Source: Actinomycetota bacterium (GTDB lineage: Bacteria > Actinomycetota > Thermoleophilia > UBA2241). Taken from it: a DNA stretch of 7,602 bases. Position 1 is the first letter of the stretch, and each line of letters opens with the position of its first letter. Position numbers and translations under genes: made by a program. The stretch covers positions 8,550 through 16,151 of the forward strand of contig PKYM01000217.1 of assembly GCA_003132645.1 (NCBI GenBank), read 5' to 3'. Under the pieces are notes generated by a model. That model ran no database searches and was not told the DNA's origin. It worked only from the letters and a program-made list of their open reading frames with translations. Shown here in pieces: positions 1 to 6,987 of this stretch.

Positions 1-1
1 A

Positions 2-295
2 GTGCGACACGACCTTGTGGGTCTCGAGGTCTTTTCTCGGGATGGCGCGAGGCTCGGGAAGATCAAGAACATCGTCGGTGACGGCGAGTCTGCGGCGGAG
101 TACCTGGTCATCGGTCGCTTTCTGGCGCGCGATCTGGTGATTCCCGCCGACACGGTGGAGGTGCCGGGCGACCGCGTCGTCGTGCCCCACGGCAGCTCGT
201 TCATCGCTAGCGCTCCCTCCGTCAAGGCGAAGGGCGCGATTTCGCCTGCGGACGCCGCCAGGCTGGAGGATTTCTTCCGTTCACCCGCAGCCTAG
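2..295 (+). CDS. PRC-barrel domain protein (5' end at window edge)
   Basis: A 97-residue protein read from a GTG at the very edge of the window. Residues about 4-65 look like a PRC-barrel: a DLVGLEVFSRDG start, a GKIKNIV strand, then YLVIG, RDLVIPADTVEV and a closing DRVVVP strand. This small beta-barrel occurs alone or attached to larger proteins such as the ribosome maturation factor RimM, and is thought to mediate protein or RNA contacts; no enzymatic residues are expected. The tail (about 70-97) is an Ala-rich segment ending in a short helix (SPADAARLEDFF). The first residues match where such domains usually begin, so the protein may be complete, but no upstream sequence is visible to check a ribosome binding site or an earlier start. 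It converges on the transglutaminase gene. The family call is fairly safe; the cellular role is unknown. Confidence 0.75.
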   Translation: MRHDLVGLEVFSRDGARLGKIKNIVGDGESAAEYLVIGRFLARDLVIPADTVEVPGDRVVVPHGSSFIASAPSVKAKGAISPADAARLEDFFRSPAA

Positions 296-304
296 GCGGA
301 CGAT

Positions 305-329
305 CCCATGGCGTGAGGCACGCCATGGG
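305..329. terminator. Bidirectional hairpin terminator between convergent genes
   Basis: A perfect inverted repeat: CCCATGGCGTG, a 3-nt loop AGG, then CACGCCATGGG. It lies 9 nt after the plus-strand PRC-barrel stop and 10 nt after the minus-strand transglutaminase stop, so it is placed symmetrically between two converging genes. Neither side has a T-run, so it would be a U-tract-less hairpin of the kind often proposed in high-GC bacteria. The stem is seen directly; terminator function is inferred from position. Confidence 0.75.
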
Positions 330-339
330 TGAGGCCCTG

Positions 340-2589
340 TCAGCGCGTGGCGGGTCGCAACCCGTAACCAGCCAGGACGGCCCTCAACCACCCCTGTTGC
401 GTCCGCAGCCGGCGGCGCAGGTCGGCGTGCAAACGCGCGAGGTCGGCGAGATCGCGCTCGTCGGCGGCGCGACCTCCGAACAGCACGGCGTCGAGCCGCG
501 CCGTCAGCGAGGTCGCGTCGAGATCGAGCTGCTCCCTGAGGAGCCCTGAGGTCTCCTCGAGGGTCTGCGAGCGCGGCACGTCGATGCCGTAGTCGCCGAG
601 CTCGGCGTAGACCAGCGCCAGCGCGGCCCGCAGGCGACGGTCGGGGCTTCCCCTGCGCAGACCTCGGCGCCGCGCGGCGCCACGGGCGAACGGCCAGGCC
701 AGCAGGGCGACGGCAAGCCCCAGAGCCCAGGGCAGCCAGCGCGGCAGCCCAGAGGACGCGGCCGCGCTCCCCGCGGCCCCGCTCACCTTCCTGGCTCCTG
801 GGTCGGGAAGGTTCTGCAGCTTGGGTGGCGCGGAGCCCGCCGCGGCCGGGGCGTCCGCGCCGGCGTCGTGGGGATAGGGATTGACGAAGCCGGCGCTCGT
901 CGACGACGGACCGGCGCCGGGAAGGTTGTCGCCGGGCGTGGGGTCGAAGGGCACCCAGCCGACGTCGGGAAAATAGACCTCGACCCAGGCGTGGGCGTCG
1001 TTGCGGCTGACGACGAACTTGCCCGTGGCGACCAGCTCGCCGGTCGTGAAGCCGACCGCCACCCGGGCCGGTATGCCGTTGAAGCGCACGAGGGCGGCCA
1101 TGGCGCCAGCGAAGTGCTGACAGTAGCCGACGGTCGTGTCGAACAGGAAGGCCGCGTAGGGCGAGGCATAGCGCGTGGGAGGCGGAGCGAGCGAGTAGGT
1201 GTAGCGGGAGCGCAGGTACTGCTCGATGCGCAGCGTGATCTGGTAGGGGTCGGTGGCTTTCCCGACGATCTTCCGATTCAACTGGTACAGCCCGAGCCAC
1301 TCGCGATCGGCGGGACTGTCGTTCATCGCGGCGCGCCACTGCTCTTGCGAGGTGAAGTCGCCGGCCGCCCCCGCGAAGGGCAGCGTGATGTCGGCTAGGA
1401 CGTCGATCGGGTAGTCGCGACCGCGGGCGACAAGGTCGGCGGGCTTGAGGCGGGGAATGACGGAGGTGAGCACGTAGGTGAACTGGGGCCCCACCGGCCG
1501 CGGGAGACGCAGCGCCTGAGCGCTGTTGGCGGCGGGGGGCTCGTGACCGCCGAGCACGACCACCTCGGGGGTGCCTCCGGTGAACAGGAAGCTCGTGTAG
1601 AGGGACTGCACCTTGAAGAGCTCGGCGACCTTCGTGCCCGCGGGCGTACGACCGTCGGCCGGAATGTCGTAGGTGCCGAGTCCGGCCGCGCCTTCGGTGG
1701 TGAGCGGCCGGCCGCGGGAATCGCTGCTGAGCCAGGCGTCGCCGGTGAAGGTCTCGAGCGCGTTGGCCCGCCAGTAGGAAGCGATGGGCGACTCGACCCG
1801 CAGGACCGGGGTGTTGGTTTTGGGGTTCAGCAGGCTCGGGAAATTCAGCATCCAGTTGAAGGTAAGGCGCGACGGGCTGTGGCGGAGGGGACCCCAGGCG
1901 CTCCAGTCCTGCCATGGCTTGCTCGCGGCCACGGGAGTGGCCCCCAGCAGCAGCAGCGCGAGTAGTGCCGCGAGTACCGCCACACCTGCCCCGGCCGCGA
2001 CGCCCGTGGGCGCCCCTCGTCCGCGCTCCAGCGAGCGCGAGAGCGCCAGCAGGCAGCCGGCCAGAAAGAGAAAGGCGAGCGGCAGCACTATCACGCTGCC
2101 CGCGCCGTCGACCGTCAGACTGAAGCCCAGCAGCGCAAGGAAGACGACGATGGCCGGCAGCGGCCTGCGCAGGCTGAGCGCGACGAAAGAGGCAAGACCG
2201 GTGGCGCCGTAGACGGCCAGCGCCAGGAGGAGCTTGAGCTGGCCGGCGCCGGCGAGTTGGAAGGGAAACGTGCGCTCGGTGTAGCCGTGGGCGCCGGCGC
2301 GTAGCTGGGCGAGATAGAAGCCGTACTGCCCGCCGAGTCCGTGGGCGCCGGCCGGCAGGGGCGCCTGCGCCCGCATCAGCAAGTAGGCGCCGGCGGGCAG
2401 CAGGACGAGGGCGGCCGGCCAGGCGCGCCGGTCGATGAGCCCGACAGCGCCGGCCAGCGTCGCTGCGAGTGCCGCCCAGACCAGCAGCACCGCGATCGAC
2501 GGCCGCCCGACGCGCGCGAGGCCAAGCGCCGCGACGATGGCCAGCGCGGCAAAACAGCCGAAGTAGAGGAGCTTGCCCGAGAGCTTCAT
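340..2589 (-). CDS. TgpA-like membrane transglutaminase-domain protein
   Basis: A 749-residue membrane protein with the TgpA layout. Residues 1-220 hold about six to seven hydrophobic helices (for example 7-26, 31-50, 57-72, 117-140, 144-160, 163-184, 200-219). An extracytoplasmic region (about 225-560) contains the transglutaminase-like core with an intact catalytic triad: Cys490 (VGYCQHF), His533 (NDAHAWVEVYF) and Asp549 (WVPFDPTPGD). A Pro/Ala/Gly-rich linker (about 555-613) leads to one more helix (617-635) and a cytoplasmic DUF4129-like tail (about 650-749). Such enzymes have a papain-like fold and may cross-link or hydrolyse envelope proteins or peptides; the substrate here is unknown. 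The start ATG overlaps the DUF58 stop as ATGA, implying translational coupling. The reading frame stays open upstream to 3009, but that stretch lies inside DUF58, and the hydrophobic N-terminus fits a start at 2589. It is the last gene of the MoxR-DUF58-transglutaminase set. Confidence 0.92.
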   Translation of the reverse strand: MKLSGKLLYFGCFAALAIVAALGLARVGRPSIAVLLVWAALAATLAGAVGLIDRRAWPAALVLLPAGAYLLMRAQAPLPAGAHGLGGQYGFYLAQLRAGAHGYTERTFPFQLAGAGQLKLLLALAVYGATGLASFVALSLRRPLPAIVVFLALLGFSLTVDGAGSVIVLPLAFLFLAGCLLALSRSLERGRGAPTGVAAGAGVAVLAALLALLLLGATPVAASKPWQDWSAWGPLRHSPSRLTFNWMLNFPSLLNPKTNTPVLRVESPIASYWRANALETFTGDAWLSSDSRGRPLTTEGAAGLGTYDIPADGRTPAGTKVAELFKVQSLYTSFLFTGGTPEVVVLGGHEPPAANSAQALRLPRPVGPQFTYVLTSVIPRLKPADLVARGRDYPIDVLADITLPFAGAAGDFTSQEQWRAAMNDSPADREWLGLYQLNRKIVGKATDPYQITLRIEQYLRSRYTYSLAPPPTRYASPYAAFLFDTTVGYCQHFAGAMAALVRFNGIPARVAVGFTTGELVATGKFVVSRNDAHAWVEVYFPDVGWVPFDPTPGDNLPGAGPSSTSAGFVNPYPHDAGADAPAAAGSAPPKLQNLPDPGARKVSGAAGSAAASSGLPRWLPWALGLAVALLAWPFARGAARRRGLRRGSPDRRLRAALALVYAELGDYGIDVPRSQTLEETSGLLREQLDLDATSLTARLDAVLFGGRAADERDLADLARLHADLRRRLRTQQGWLRAVLAGYGLRPATR

Positions 2590-3893
2590 CGGGGTCCCAT
2601 CGCGAGGCTGCGCTCTGTCGGGGTGAACGACAGAGCCGTGCGCAGATCGTCGTCGCGCCTGAGCGTAAGGCAGAGCACGCCCGCGGCGGCGAGCGAGACC
2701 AGCAGCGCTGGGTCGTCGGCGGCACGCGCGCCGGCGGATCCGGAAACGACGGAGCTCCTGGCGGAGGGCGCGCCGGCGGCCTCGGCGCCGAAAGAGCCGG
2801 CGCCGACGTGGATGACCGACACCTGCAGGCCCTCCCTGCGCAGCGCGATCAGGACGCGCGCGAGCTCGCGGTCGAGCGACAGGGCCACGAGGGCCAGGAT
2901 CTGCGTGCTCGCCAGACGGTCGTCGTGCGAGCGCAGGCTCTGCAGCGAGGCAGCCAGCGGCGCCTTGGCACTGGGCGTCGCCTGGGCCAGGACGTCGAGC
3001 AGCTCGCAATGGCCGTTGAAGCCGGGCGCCAGGCGTGTGGAACGTTCGCGGCTGTCGTGCAGCAGCAGATTGACGCTCCGGCCGGTCCCGAGTATGAAGT
3101 CGGCCACCGAGCCGGCGGCCTGGACTGCGAGCTCGAAGTTGGTCTGTGGCTGGTCGCCGACGACCTGTGAGGCGGTCGCGTCGAGCAGCACGGTGAGGTC
3201 GCCGCTCGCCGGGTCGTCCATCTCGCGCAGCATCAGGTTGCCGGTCTTGGCGGTGGACTTCCAGTCGATGCGGCTCAGTGGTTCGCCGGGGTTGTGCGGC
3301 CGGATGCCGCGAAACTCGGACCCGCTGCGCACGATGCCGCGCCGCCCCAGGCCACGACGCATGCCCAGGTCGGCAAAGAGGGCGCAGGAGCGCAGGTCGG
3401 CCAGCTTCGGGTAGACCGTCAGATCGAGCGGCTCACCCAGACGGCGGCGGGTGTGGGCGAGCCCCAGAGGATCTTCGGCCTGGGCCCAGAGCGCCGGCAG
3501 GTGGTGGACCCCGCGGCGGGCCGGCTGCGGCGTGCTCCTCGCGGCGCGCTGCTGGAGCGATCCCAGGCTGGCGAACTCGATCGTCTCGTCACGTGCTCCG
3601 AGGTCGCCGGTGGCGTTCGGCAGGGTGACCTGGAGTCCGGGGATCTGGGAGTCGTTGGTTACCCGAAAGGTGATGACGAGGTCGTCGCCGGAGGTCGGTT
3701 CGTTGGGGCTCAGGGTGCGAGTCGCCGTGAGCTTGCGGCTGGTCACCGCCACCAGGAGCCACGACACGAGCAGCGCCGCGAGAAAGCCGAACGAGACCAG
3801 GTACAGCTCCCACGTGCCGACGAGCCGGGCCGCCAGGTAGGTGGCGGCCGCTATGCCCAGGAGAGTGAGACCCCGGCTGGTGAGACGAACGAT
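2586..3893 (-). CDS. DUF58 domain protein, probable non-canonical start
   Basis: About 435 residues if read from the ATC at 3893-3891. The N-terminus has two hydrophobic helices (about 9-25 and 29-50), then a beta-rich region (about 60-165). The DUF58 signature follows at about 192-222 (SEFRGIRPHNPGEPLSRIDWKS), then a vWA-like region beginning LTVLLDATAS (about 233-242). That gives a DxTxS variant of the metal-binding DxSxS motif. DUF58 proteins are encoded next to MoxR ATPases and are thought to be their membrane-bound partners. The choice of start is difficult. The first ordinary start codon is a GTG at 3767-3765, but it falls inside the second helix and has no good Shine-Dalgarno. The 43 in-frame codons between the MoxR stop and that GTG contain no ATG, GTG or TTG, yet they encode typical DUF58 N-terminal sequence (VRLTSRGLTLLG). 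A GGGAG lies 8 nt before the ATC. The stop overlaps the transglutaminase start. The family call is secure; the start is inference. Confidence 0.88.
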   Translation of the reverse strand: MVRLTSRGLTLLGIAAATYLAARLVGTWELYLVSFGFLAALLVSWLLVAVTSRKLTATRTLSPNEPTSGDDLVITFRVTNDSQIPGLQVTLPNATGDLGARDETIEFASLGSLQQRAARSTPQPARRGVHHLPALWAQAEDPLGLAHTRRRLGEPLDLTVYPKLADLRSCALFADLGMRRGLGRRGIVRSGSEFRGIRPHNPGEPLSRIDWKSTAKTGNLMLREMDDPASGDLTVLLDATASQVVGDQPQTNFELAVQAAGSVADFILGTGRSVNLLLHDSRERSTRLAPGFNGHCELLDVLAQATPSAKAPLAASLQSLRSHDDRLASTQILALVALSLDRELARVLIALRREGLQVSVIHVGAGSFGAEAAGAPSARSSVVSGSAGARAADDPALLVSLAAAGVLCLTLRRDDDLRTALSFTPTERSLAMGPR

Positions 3894-3896
3894 CGT

Positions 3897-4877
3897 TTAC
3901 GCTCCCGGTACGGGGACCCCTTCGAGCAGCCTGGCGATCACCGCGTCTTCGGTCTGCCCGTGCACTTTGGCGTCGGACGACAGGATGATGCGGTGACCCA
4001 GGACTCGACCAGAGAGGTCCTTGAGGTCTTGTGGTACCACGAAATCGCGCCCGCGAAGCACGGCCAGGGCCTTGGCGGCTCGCACCAGGGCGATGCCGGC
4101 GCGCGGACTGGCGCCGAGGTAGATGTCGCGTGTGGTGCGGGTGGCGGTGAGTATCGCCACGACGTACCGGTGCAGCGCGGGAACGACCTTGACCCGCCCG
4201 ACAGCCCGTTGCATGTCGAGCACCTGGGCTGCGTCTAACACCGGGTCGAGTTCGGCGAAGGGATCGCGTGAGGTCTGGTCTCGCAGGACCGCTTCTTCGG
4301 CGTCGACCGTCGGGTAGCCCAGGCTGAGGCGCATCATGAAGCGGTCGAGCTGCGCTTCGGGCAGCGGGTAGGTGCCTTCGTATTCGATGGGGTTCTGGGT
4401 GGCGATCACCATGAACGGCGGCGTGATCGGGTGGGTGGCGTTGTCGACGGTCGCCTGGCGCTCTTCCATGCACTCGAGCAGGCTGGCCTGCGTCTTTGGC
4501 GACGAGCGGTTGATCTCGTCGGCGACGACGATGTTGGCGAAGATCGGCCCGGGTCGAAACTCGAACTCGCCGGTCTTCTGGTTGAAGACGCCCACGCCGG
4601 TGACGTCGCTGGGCAGCAGGTCGGGCGTGAACTGCACCCGCGCGAAGCGGCAGGCCACGGAACGGGCGAGGGTCTTGGCCAGGAGCGTCTTGCCGACCCC
4701 CGGATAGTCTTCGATGATGATGTGGCCACCGGCCAGCAGGGCCACGACGCAGGCGCGGATGACCTCGTCCTTGCCGAGGATCACCGAGGCGATGTTGGCC
4801 TCGATGCGCTGCGCGCGCCGCGCCACCTCGCCCATCTCTTCGTCCTGGAAGGGGGCGCTGCGAGTGTCAACCGCCAT
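3897..4877 (-). CDS. MoxR-family AAA+ ATPase
   Basis: A 326-residue AAA+ ATPase of the MoxR family, cytoplasmic, thought to remodel or activate partner proteins using ATP. All key motifs are visible: Walker A EDYPGVGKT (56-64, Lys63), Walker B NIVVADEINR (Asp120, Glu121), sensor 1 VIATQNP (Asn162), a likely arginine finger in LPEAQLDRF (Arg179) and sensor 2 GASPRAG (Arg259). The C-terminal lid (about 200-326) is complete, and the length is usual for the family. The ATG has a GGGAG 6 nt upstream (4888-4884). Its first 11 nt overlap the end of the helicase gene in another frame, and its TAA stop is followed in the same frame by the DUF58 coding sequence. The order MoxR, DUF58, transglutaminase is the common conserved arrangement, which supports a shared role in the envelope, though the process itself is unknown. 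Confidence 0.96.
   Translation of the reverse strand: MAVDTRSAPFQDEEMGEVARRAQRIEANIASVILGKDEVIRACVVALLAGGHIIIEDYPGVGKTLLAKTLARSVACRFARVQFTPDLLPSDVTGVGVFNQKTGEFEFRPGPIFANIVVADEINRSSPKTQASLLECMEERQATVDNATHPITPPFMVIATQNPIEYEGTYPLPEAQLDRFMMRLSLGYPTVDAEEAVLRDQTSRDPFAELDPVLDAAQVLDMQRAVGRVKVVPALHRYVVAILTATRTTRDIYLGASPRAGIALVRAAKALAVLRGRDFVVPQDLKDLSGRVLGHRIILSSDAKVHGQTEDAVIARLLEGVPVPGA
3902..3906 (-). promoter_or_regulatory. Shine-Dalgarno supporting the upstream DUF58 start
   Basis: On the minus strand GGGAG sits in the last codons of the MoxR gene, followed by CG, the MoxR stop TAA, ACG and then ATC. Spacing is 8 nt to the ATC (3893) and 5 nt to the ACG (3896). It is the only purine-rich site near the place where DUF58 homology begins, so it decides the start. 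Coupling to MoxR termination is plausible because the site straddles that stop codon. Confidence 0.5.
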
Positions 4878-6951
4878 GTGCTTCTCCCGATCGGTCGTGC
4901 CGGCGTGGGGTTCGGTCTTTCAGTTTATTCCCACAGCGAGCGGGGATGCCCGCGCGGATCGCGGTTGAACCGGTGCGCTCGACCGGCTGCCCGTCGGCGC
5001 CGCGTGGTTCGGGGGCGGCCTGTGTCTGGGCGAAGTGCGTGAGGACCGCCGCGCTCAAGAACCGCGAGCGCTGCGCGTAGCCGTGCGTGTCGGCTTTGGC
5101 CCATGGTTGAGTGTAGTAGCGCAGGGGATGGGTGACGTAAAGCTGGTCGCGGGCGCGGGTGCAGGCGACATAGAAGAGGCGGCGCTCCTCTTCGATCTCG
5201 GCGCTGCTGCCGGTCGCCATGTCGGAGGGGATGTTGCCGTCGGCGGCGTGCATGACGTAGACGACGTCGAACTCGAGGCCCTTGGCCGAGTGCATGGTCG
5301 AGAGGATCAGGTAGTCCTCGTCGAGCAGCGGCGGACCGGCGAGTTCCTGCGTGTAAGCCGGCGGGTCGAGCACGAGGTCGGCGAGGAACTGGGCGCGGTC
5401 GCCGGCGCGCGCCGCCAGCGCCTCGATCTGTTCGAGGTCGCGCAGGCGCGCCGGCGCGTTGTCGTAGCGGCGCTCGAGCAGCGGCTGGTAGACCGTGCGC
5501 ACCGCGTGTATCTGGGCCGGCACCTCGCCGGGCCCGGCTGAGGCGAGGCTGCACAACAGGGCGACGACGGCAGGCCAGGCGCCGCGGGCCGGCTCGGGCA
5601 CCTTGACGGCGGCCCAGGACGCAAAGTCGCCGCCGCCGGCCGCCAGCGCTTCGCCGAGCGCGGCCGCCGTGACCGGGCCGATGCCTGGCACGAGGCCGAG
5701 GACGCGCAATCCGGCCATGGCGTCGCGCGGGTTTTCGGCAAGTCGCAGAAAGGCGACGAGGTCTTTGACGTGGGCCATCTCGACGAAGCGCAGGCCGCCG
5801 TACTTGCGGAAGGGGATGTTGCGGCGCGAAAGCTCGATCTCGAGCGCCAGAGAGTGGTGCTGGGCGCGAAAGAGCACCGCCTGGCGGGTCAGTGAGGTGC
5901 CCTGCTCGCGGTGGTCGAGGATGCGCTCGCAAAGCCAGCCCGTCTGCTCGTCTTCGTCGCGGCAGGTGACAAGCAGCGGCCGGGCGCCGTCGCTGCGTTC
6001 GGTCCACAGCACCTTGTCGCGACGCTCGTCGGCTTCGGCGATGACGGCGTTGGTGGCCGCCAGGATGGGCGCCGTGGAGCGGTAGTTGCGCGTCAGGGTG
6101 AGCACCTCGGCCCCTGGGAAGCGTTGCTCGAAGTCGAGGATGTTGCGCACCGTGGCGGCGCGGAAGCTGTAGATGGCCTGGGCGTCGTCGCCGACGCAGG
6201 TGACGCCGTCGCCGCCGGGGCGCAGCAGCGAGACGATCTCGGCCTGCAGGACGTTGGTGTCCTGGTATTCGTCGACCAGCACGTGGTCGAAGCGCTCGCG
6301 CACGCGCTTGCCGGCCACCGGGTCGGCCAGCAACCCGCGCCAGAAGAGCAGCAGGTCGTCGTAGTCGAGCACCTGCTGCTCTTCTTTGGCGTCGGTGTAG
6401 CGGGCGAAGAGCTCCTTGAGACCATCTTCGGCCGTCTCGCACCAGGGAAAGGCGCTGCGCAGCACCTCTGGCAACGGCAGGCGGGCATTGACGCAGCGCG
6501 AGTAGATGTCGAGGCAGGTGGACTTCTGCGGGAAGCGCGCGCCGTCACGGCCCAGCCCGAGCGCCGTGCGCGCGACGTGCAGGAGGTCTTCGGAATCGCT
6601 GCGGTCGAGGATCGTGAAGTCGGGCTCCATGCCGATGTCACGGGCGTGGATGCGCAGCAGGCGCGCCGCCGTGGCGTGGAAGGTGCCGCCCCAGATGCGC
6701 TCGTGCACGCGGCCTTCGCTCGAGGCCTGGGTCCCGAGCAGTTCGTCGACGCGGCGCAGCATCTCGGCGGCGGCGCGGCGCGTGAAGGTGAGCAGCAGAA
6801 TGCGCCGCGGGTCGGCCCCGCGTGAGATGAGATGGGCGACGCGGTGCACCAGCGTGGCCGTCTTGCCGGTGCCGGCGCCGGCGACGATGAGCAGCGGGCC
6901 GTCGCCGTGCGAGGCAGCGGCAAGCTGTTCGGGGTTGAGCTCGACGAGCAT
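4867..6951 (-). CDS. UvrD/Rep-family (SF1A) DNA helicase
   Basis: A 694-residue superfamily 1A helicase, expected to unwind DNA 3'-5' in repair or replication restart. Motifs in order: Q motif LNPEQLAAA (Gln9), Walker A GAGTGKT (25-31), Ia LLLTFTRRAAAEM (52-64), Ib GGTFHATAARLL (88-99), II VLVDEYQDTN (224-233), III CVGDDAQAIYSFRAAT (252-267), IV LTRNYRS (286-292), V STMHSAKGLEFDVVYV (551-566) and VI EEERRLFYVACTRAR (587-601). Motif III has Ala where most relatives have Asp or Glu (GDD-A-QAIY). A helix-hairpin-helix-like VPGIGPVTAAALGEAL lies at 421-436. I see no Tudor-like or HRDC tail, so it is not obviously UvrD1 or UvrD2 of actinobacteria. The ATG at 6951 is chosen because AGGAG lies 7 nt upstream; the frame stays open to 7023, but that extra stretch is low-complexity and lacks such a site. 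The last 20 codons have unusual codon use and overlap the MoxR leader. Two LexA-type boxes precede the gene. Confidence 0.95.
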   Translation of the reverse strand: MLVELNPEQLAAASHGDGPLLIVAGAGTGKTATLVHRVAHLISRGADPRRILLLTFTRRAAAEMLRRVDELLGTQASSEGRVHERIWGGTFHATAARLLRIHARDIGMEPDFTILDRSDSEDLLHVARTALGLGRDGARFPQKSTCLDIYSRCVNARLPLPEVLRSAFPWCETAEDGLKELFARYTDAKEEQQVLDYDDLLLFWRGLLADPVAGKRVRERFDHVLVDEYQDTNVLQAEIVSLLRPGGDGVTCVGDDAQAIYSFRAATVRNILDFEQRFPGAEVLTLTRNYRSTAPILAATNAVIAEADERRDKVLWTERSDGARPLLVTCRDEDEQTGWLCERILDHREQGTSLTRQAVLFRAQHHSLALEIELSRRNIPFRKYGGLRFVEMAHVKDLVAFLRLAENPRDAMAGLRVLGLVPGIGPVTAAALGEALAAGGGDFASWAAVKVPEPARGAWPAVVALLCSLASAGPGEVPAQIHAVRTVYQPLLERRYDNAPARLRDLEQIEALAARAGDRAQFLADLVLDPPAYTQELAGPPLLDEDYLILSTMHSAKGLEFDVVYVMHAADGNIPSDMATGSSAEIEEERRLFYVACTRARDQLYVTHPLRYYTQPWAKADTHGYAQRSRFLSAAVLTHFAQTQAAPEPRGADGQPVERTGSTAIRAGIPARCGNKLKDRTPRRHDRSGEAHGG
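4884..4888 (-). promoter_or_regulatory. Ribosome binding site of the MoxR gene
   Basis: GGGAG on the minus strand, 6 nt before the MoxR ATG. It lies within the last codons of the helicase frame and fixes the MoxR start at 4877. Confidence 0.7.
4922..4927 (-). promoter_or_regulatory. Possible -10 element of an internal MoxR promoter
   Basis: TAAACT on the minus strand, 45 nt before the MoxR start codon, in a short A/T-rich patch (about 4915-4930) that stands out in very GC-rich surroundings. No convincing -35 element is visible at 16-18 nt spacing. It would allow the MoxR trio to be transcribed apart from the helicase. This is a weak match and could be chance. Confidence 0.25.
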
Positions 6952-6954
6952 GGG

Positions 6955-6968
6955 CGAACTCCTGTTCG
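6955..6968 (-). promoter_or_regulatory. LexA (SOS) box overlapping the helicase Shine-Dalgarno
   Basis: CGAAC-TCCT-GTTCG on the plus strand, a perfect dyad matching the Gram-positive LexA/DinR consensus GAAC-N4-GTTC. Read on the minus strand it is CGAAC-AGGA-GTTCG, so the helicase ribosome binding site AGGAG (6963-6959) is built from its centre, and the ATG follows 3 nt after the box. LexA bound here would block the helicase. The dyad is seen directly; LexA binding is inferred from the consensus and from the repair-type gene it controls. Confidence 0.75.
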
Positions 6969-6987
6969 TATCCTGCTGGCAGGATAC
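6968..6987. promoter_or_regulatory. Perfect 20-bp palindrome in the helicase promoter
   Basis: GTATCCTGC, a 2-nt centre, then GCAGGATAC: nine-base arms with no mismatch, sharing one base with the adjoining LexA box. On the minus strand the upstream arm contains TATCCT (6986-6981), a plausible -10 element about 35 nt before the start codon; no good -35 is visible. It could be an operator for a second dimeric regulator, or a small hairpin at the start of the mRNA. It sits next to a CCACGTGG palindrome (6987-6994). Confidence 0.5.

Noticed and set aside
281..2725. An 814-codon minus-strand open frame overlapping the transglutaminase gene
   Set aside because: Its product is Arg/Ala-rich and low-complexity with no domain, and it covers a gene with an intact catalytic triad in another frame. 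Long empty frames are expected in DNA this rich in GC.
2590..3009. Upstream extension of the transglutaminase to 3009
   Set aside because: It lies entirely inside DUF58 in another frame, and the ATGA overlap with a hydrophobic N-terminus marks 2589 as the start.
3047..3056. A GGAACGTTCG sequence resembling a LexA half-site pair
   Set aside because: GAAC and GTTC overlap directly without the 4-nt spacer, and it lies inside the DUF58 gene.
2341..3414. A 357-codon plus-strand open frame antisense to the transglutaminase and DUF58 genes
   Set aside because: The product is Arg/Ser-rich with no recognisable motif, and it is fully antisense to well-supported coding sequence.
5911..6825. A 304-codon plus-strand open frame antisense to the helicase
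   Set aside because: It is a mirror of helicase codons, with Val/Gly/Ala-rich sequence and no domain.
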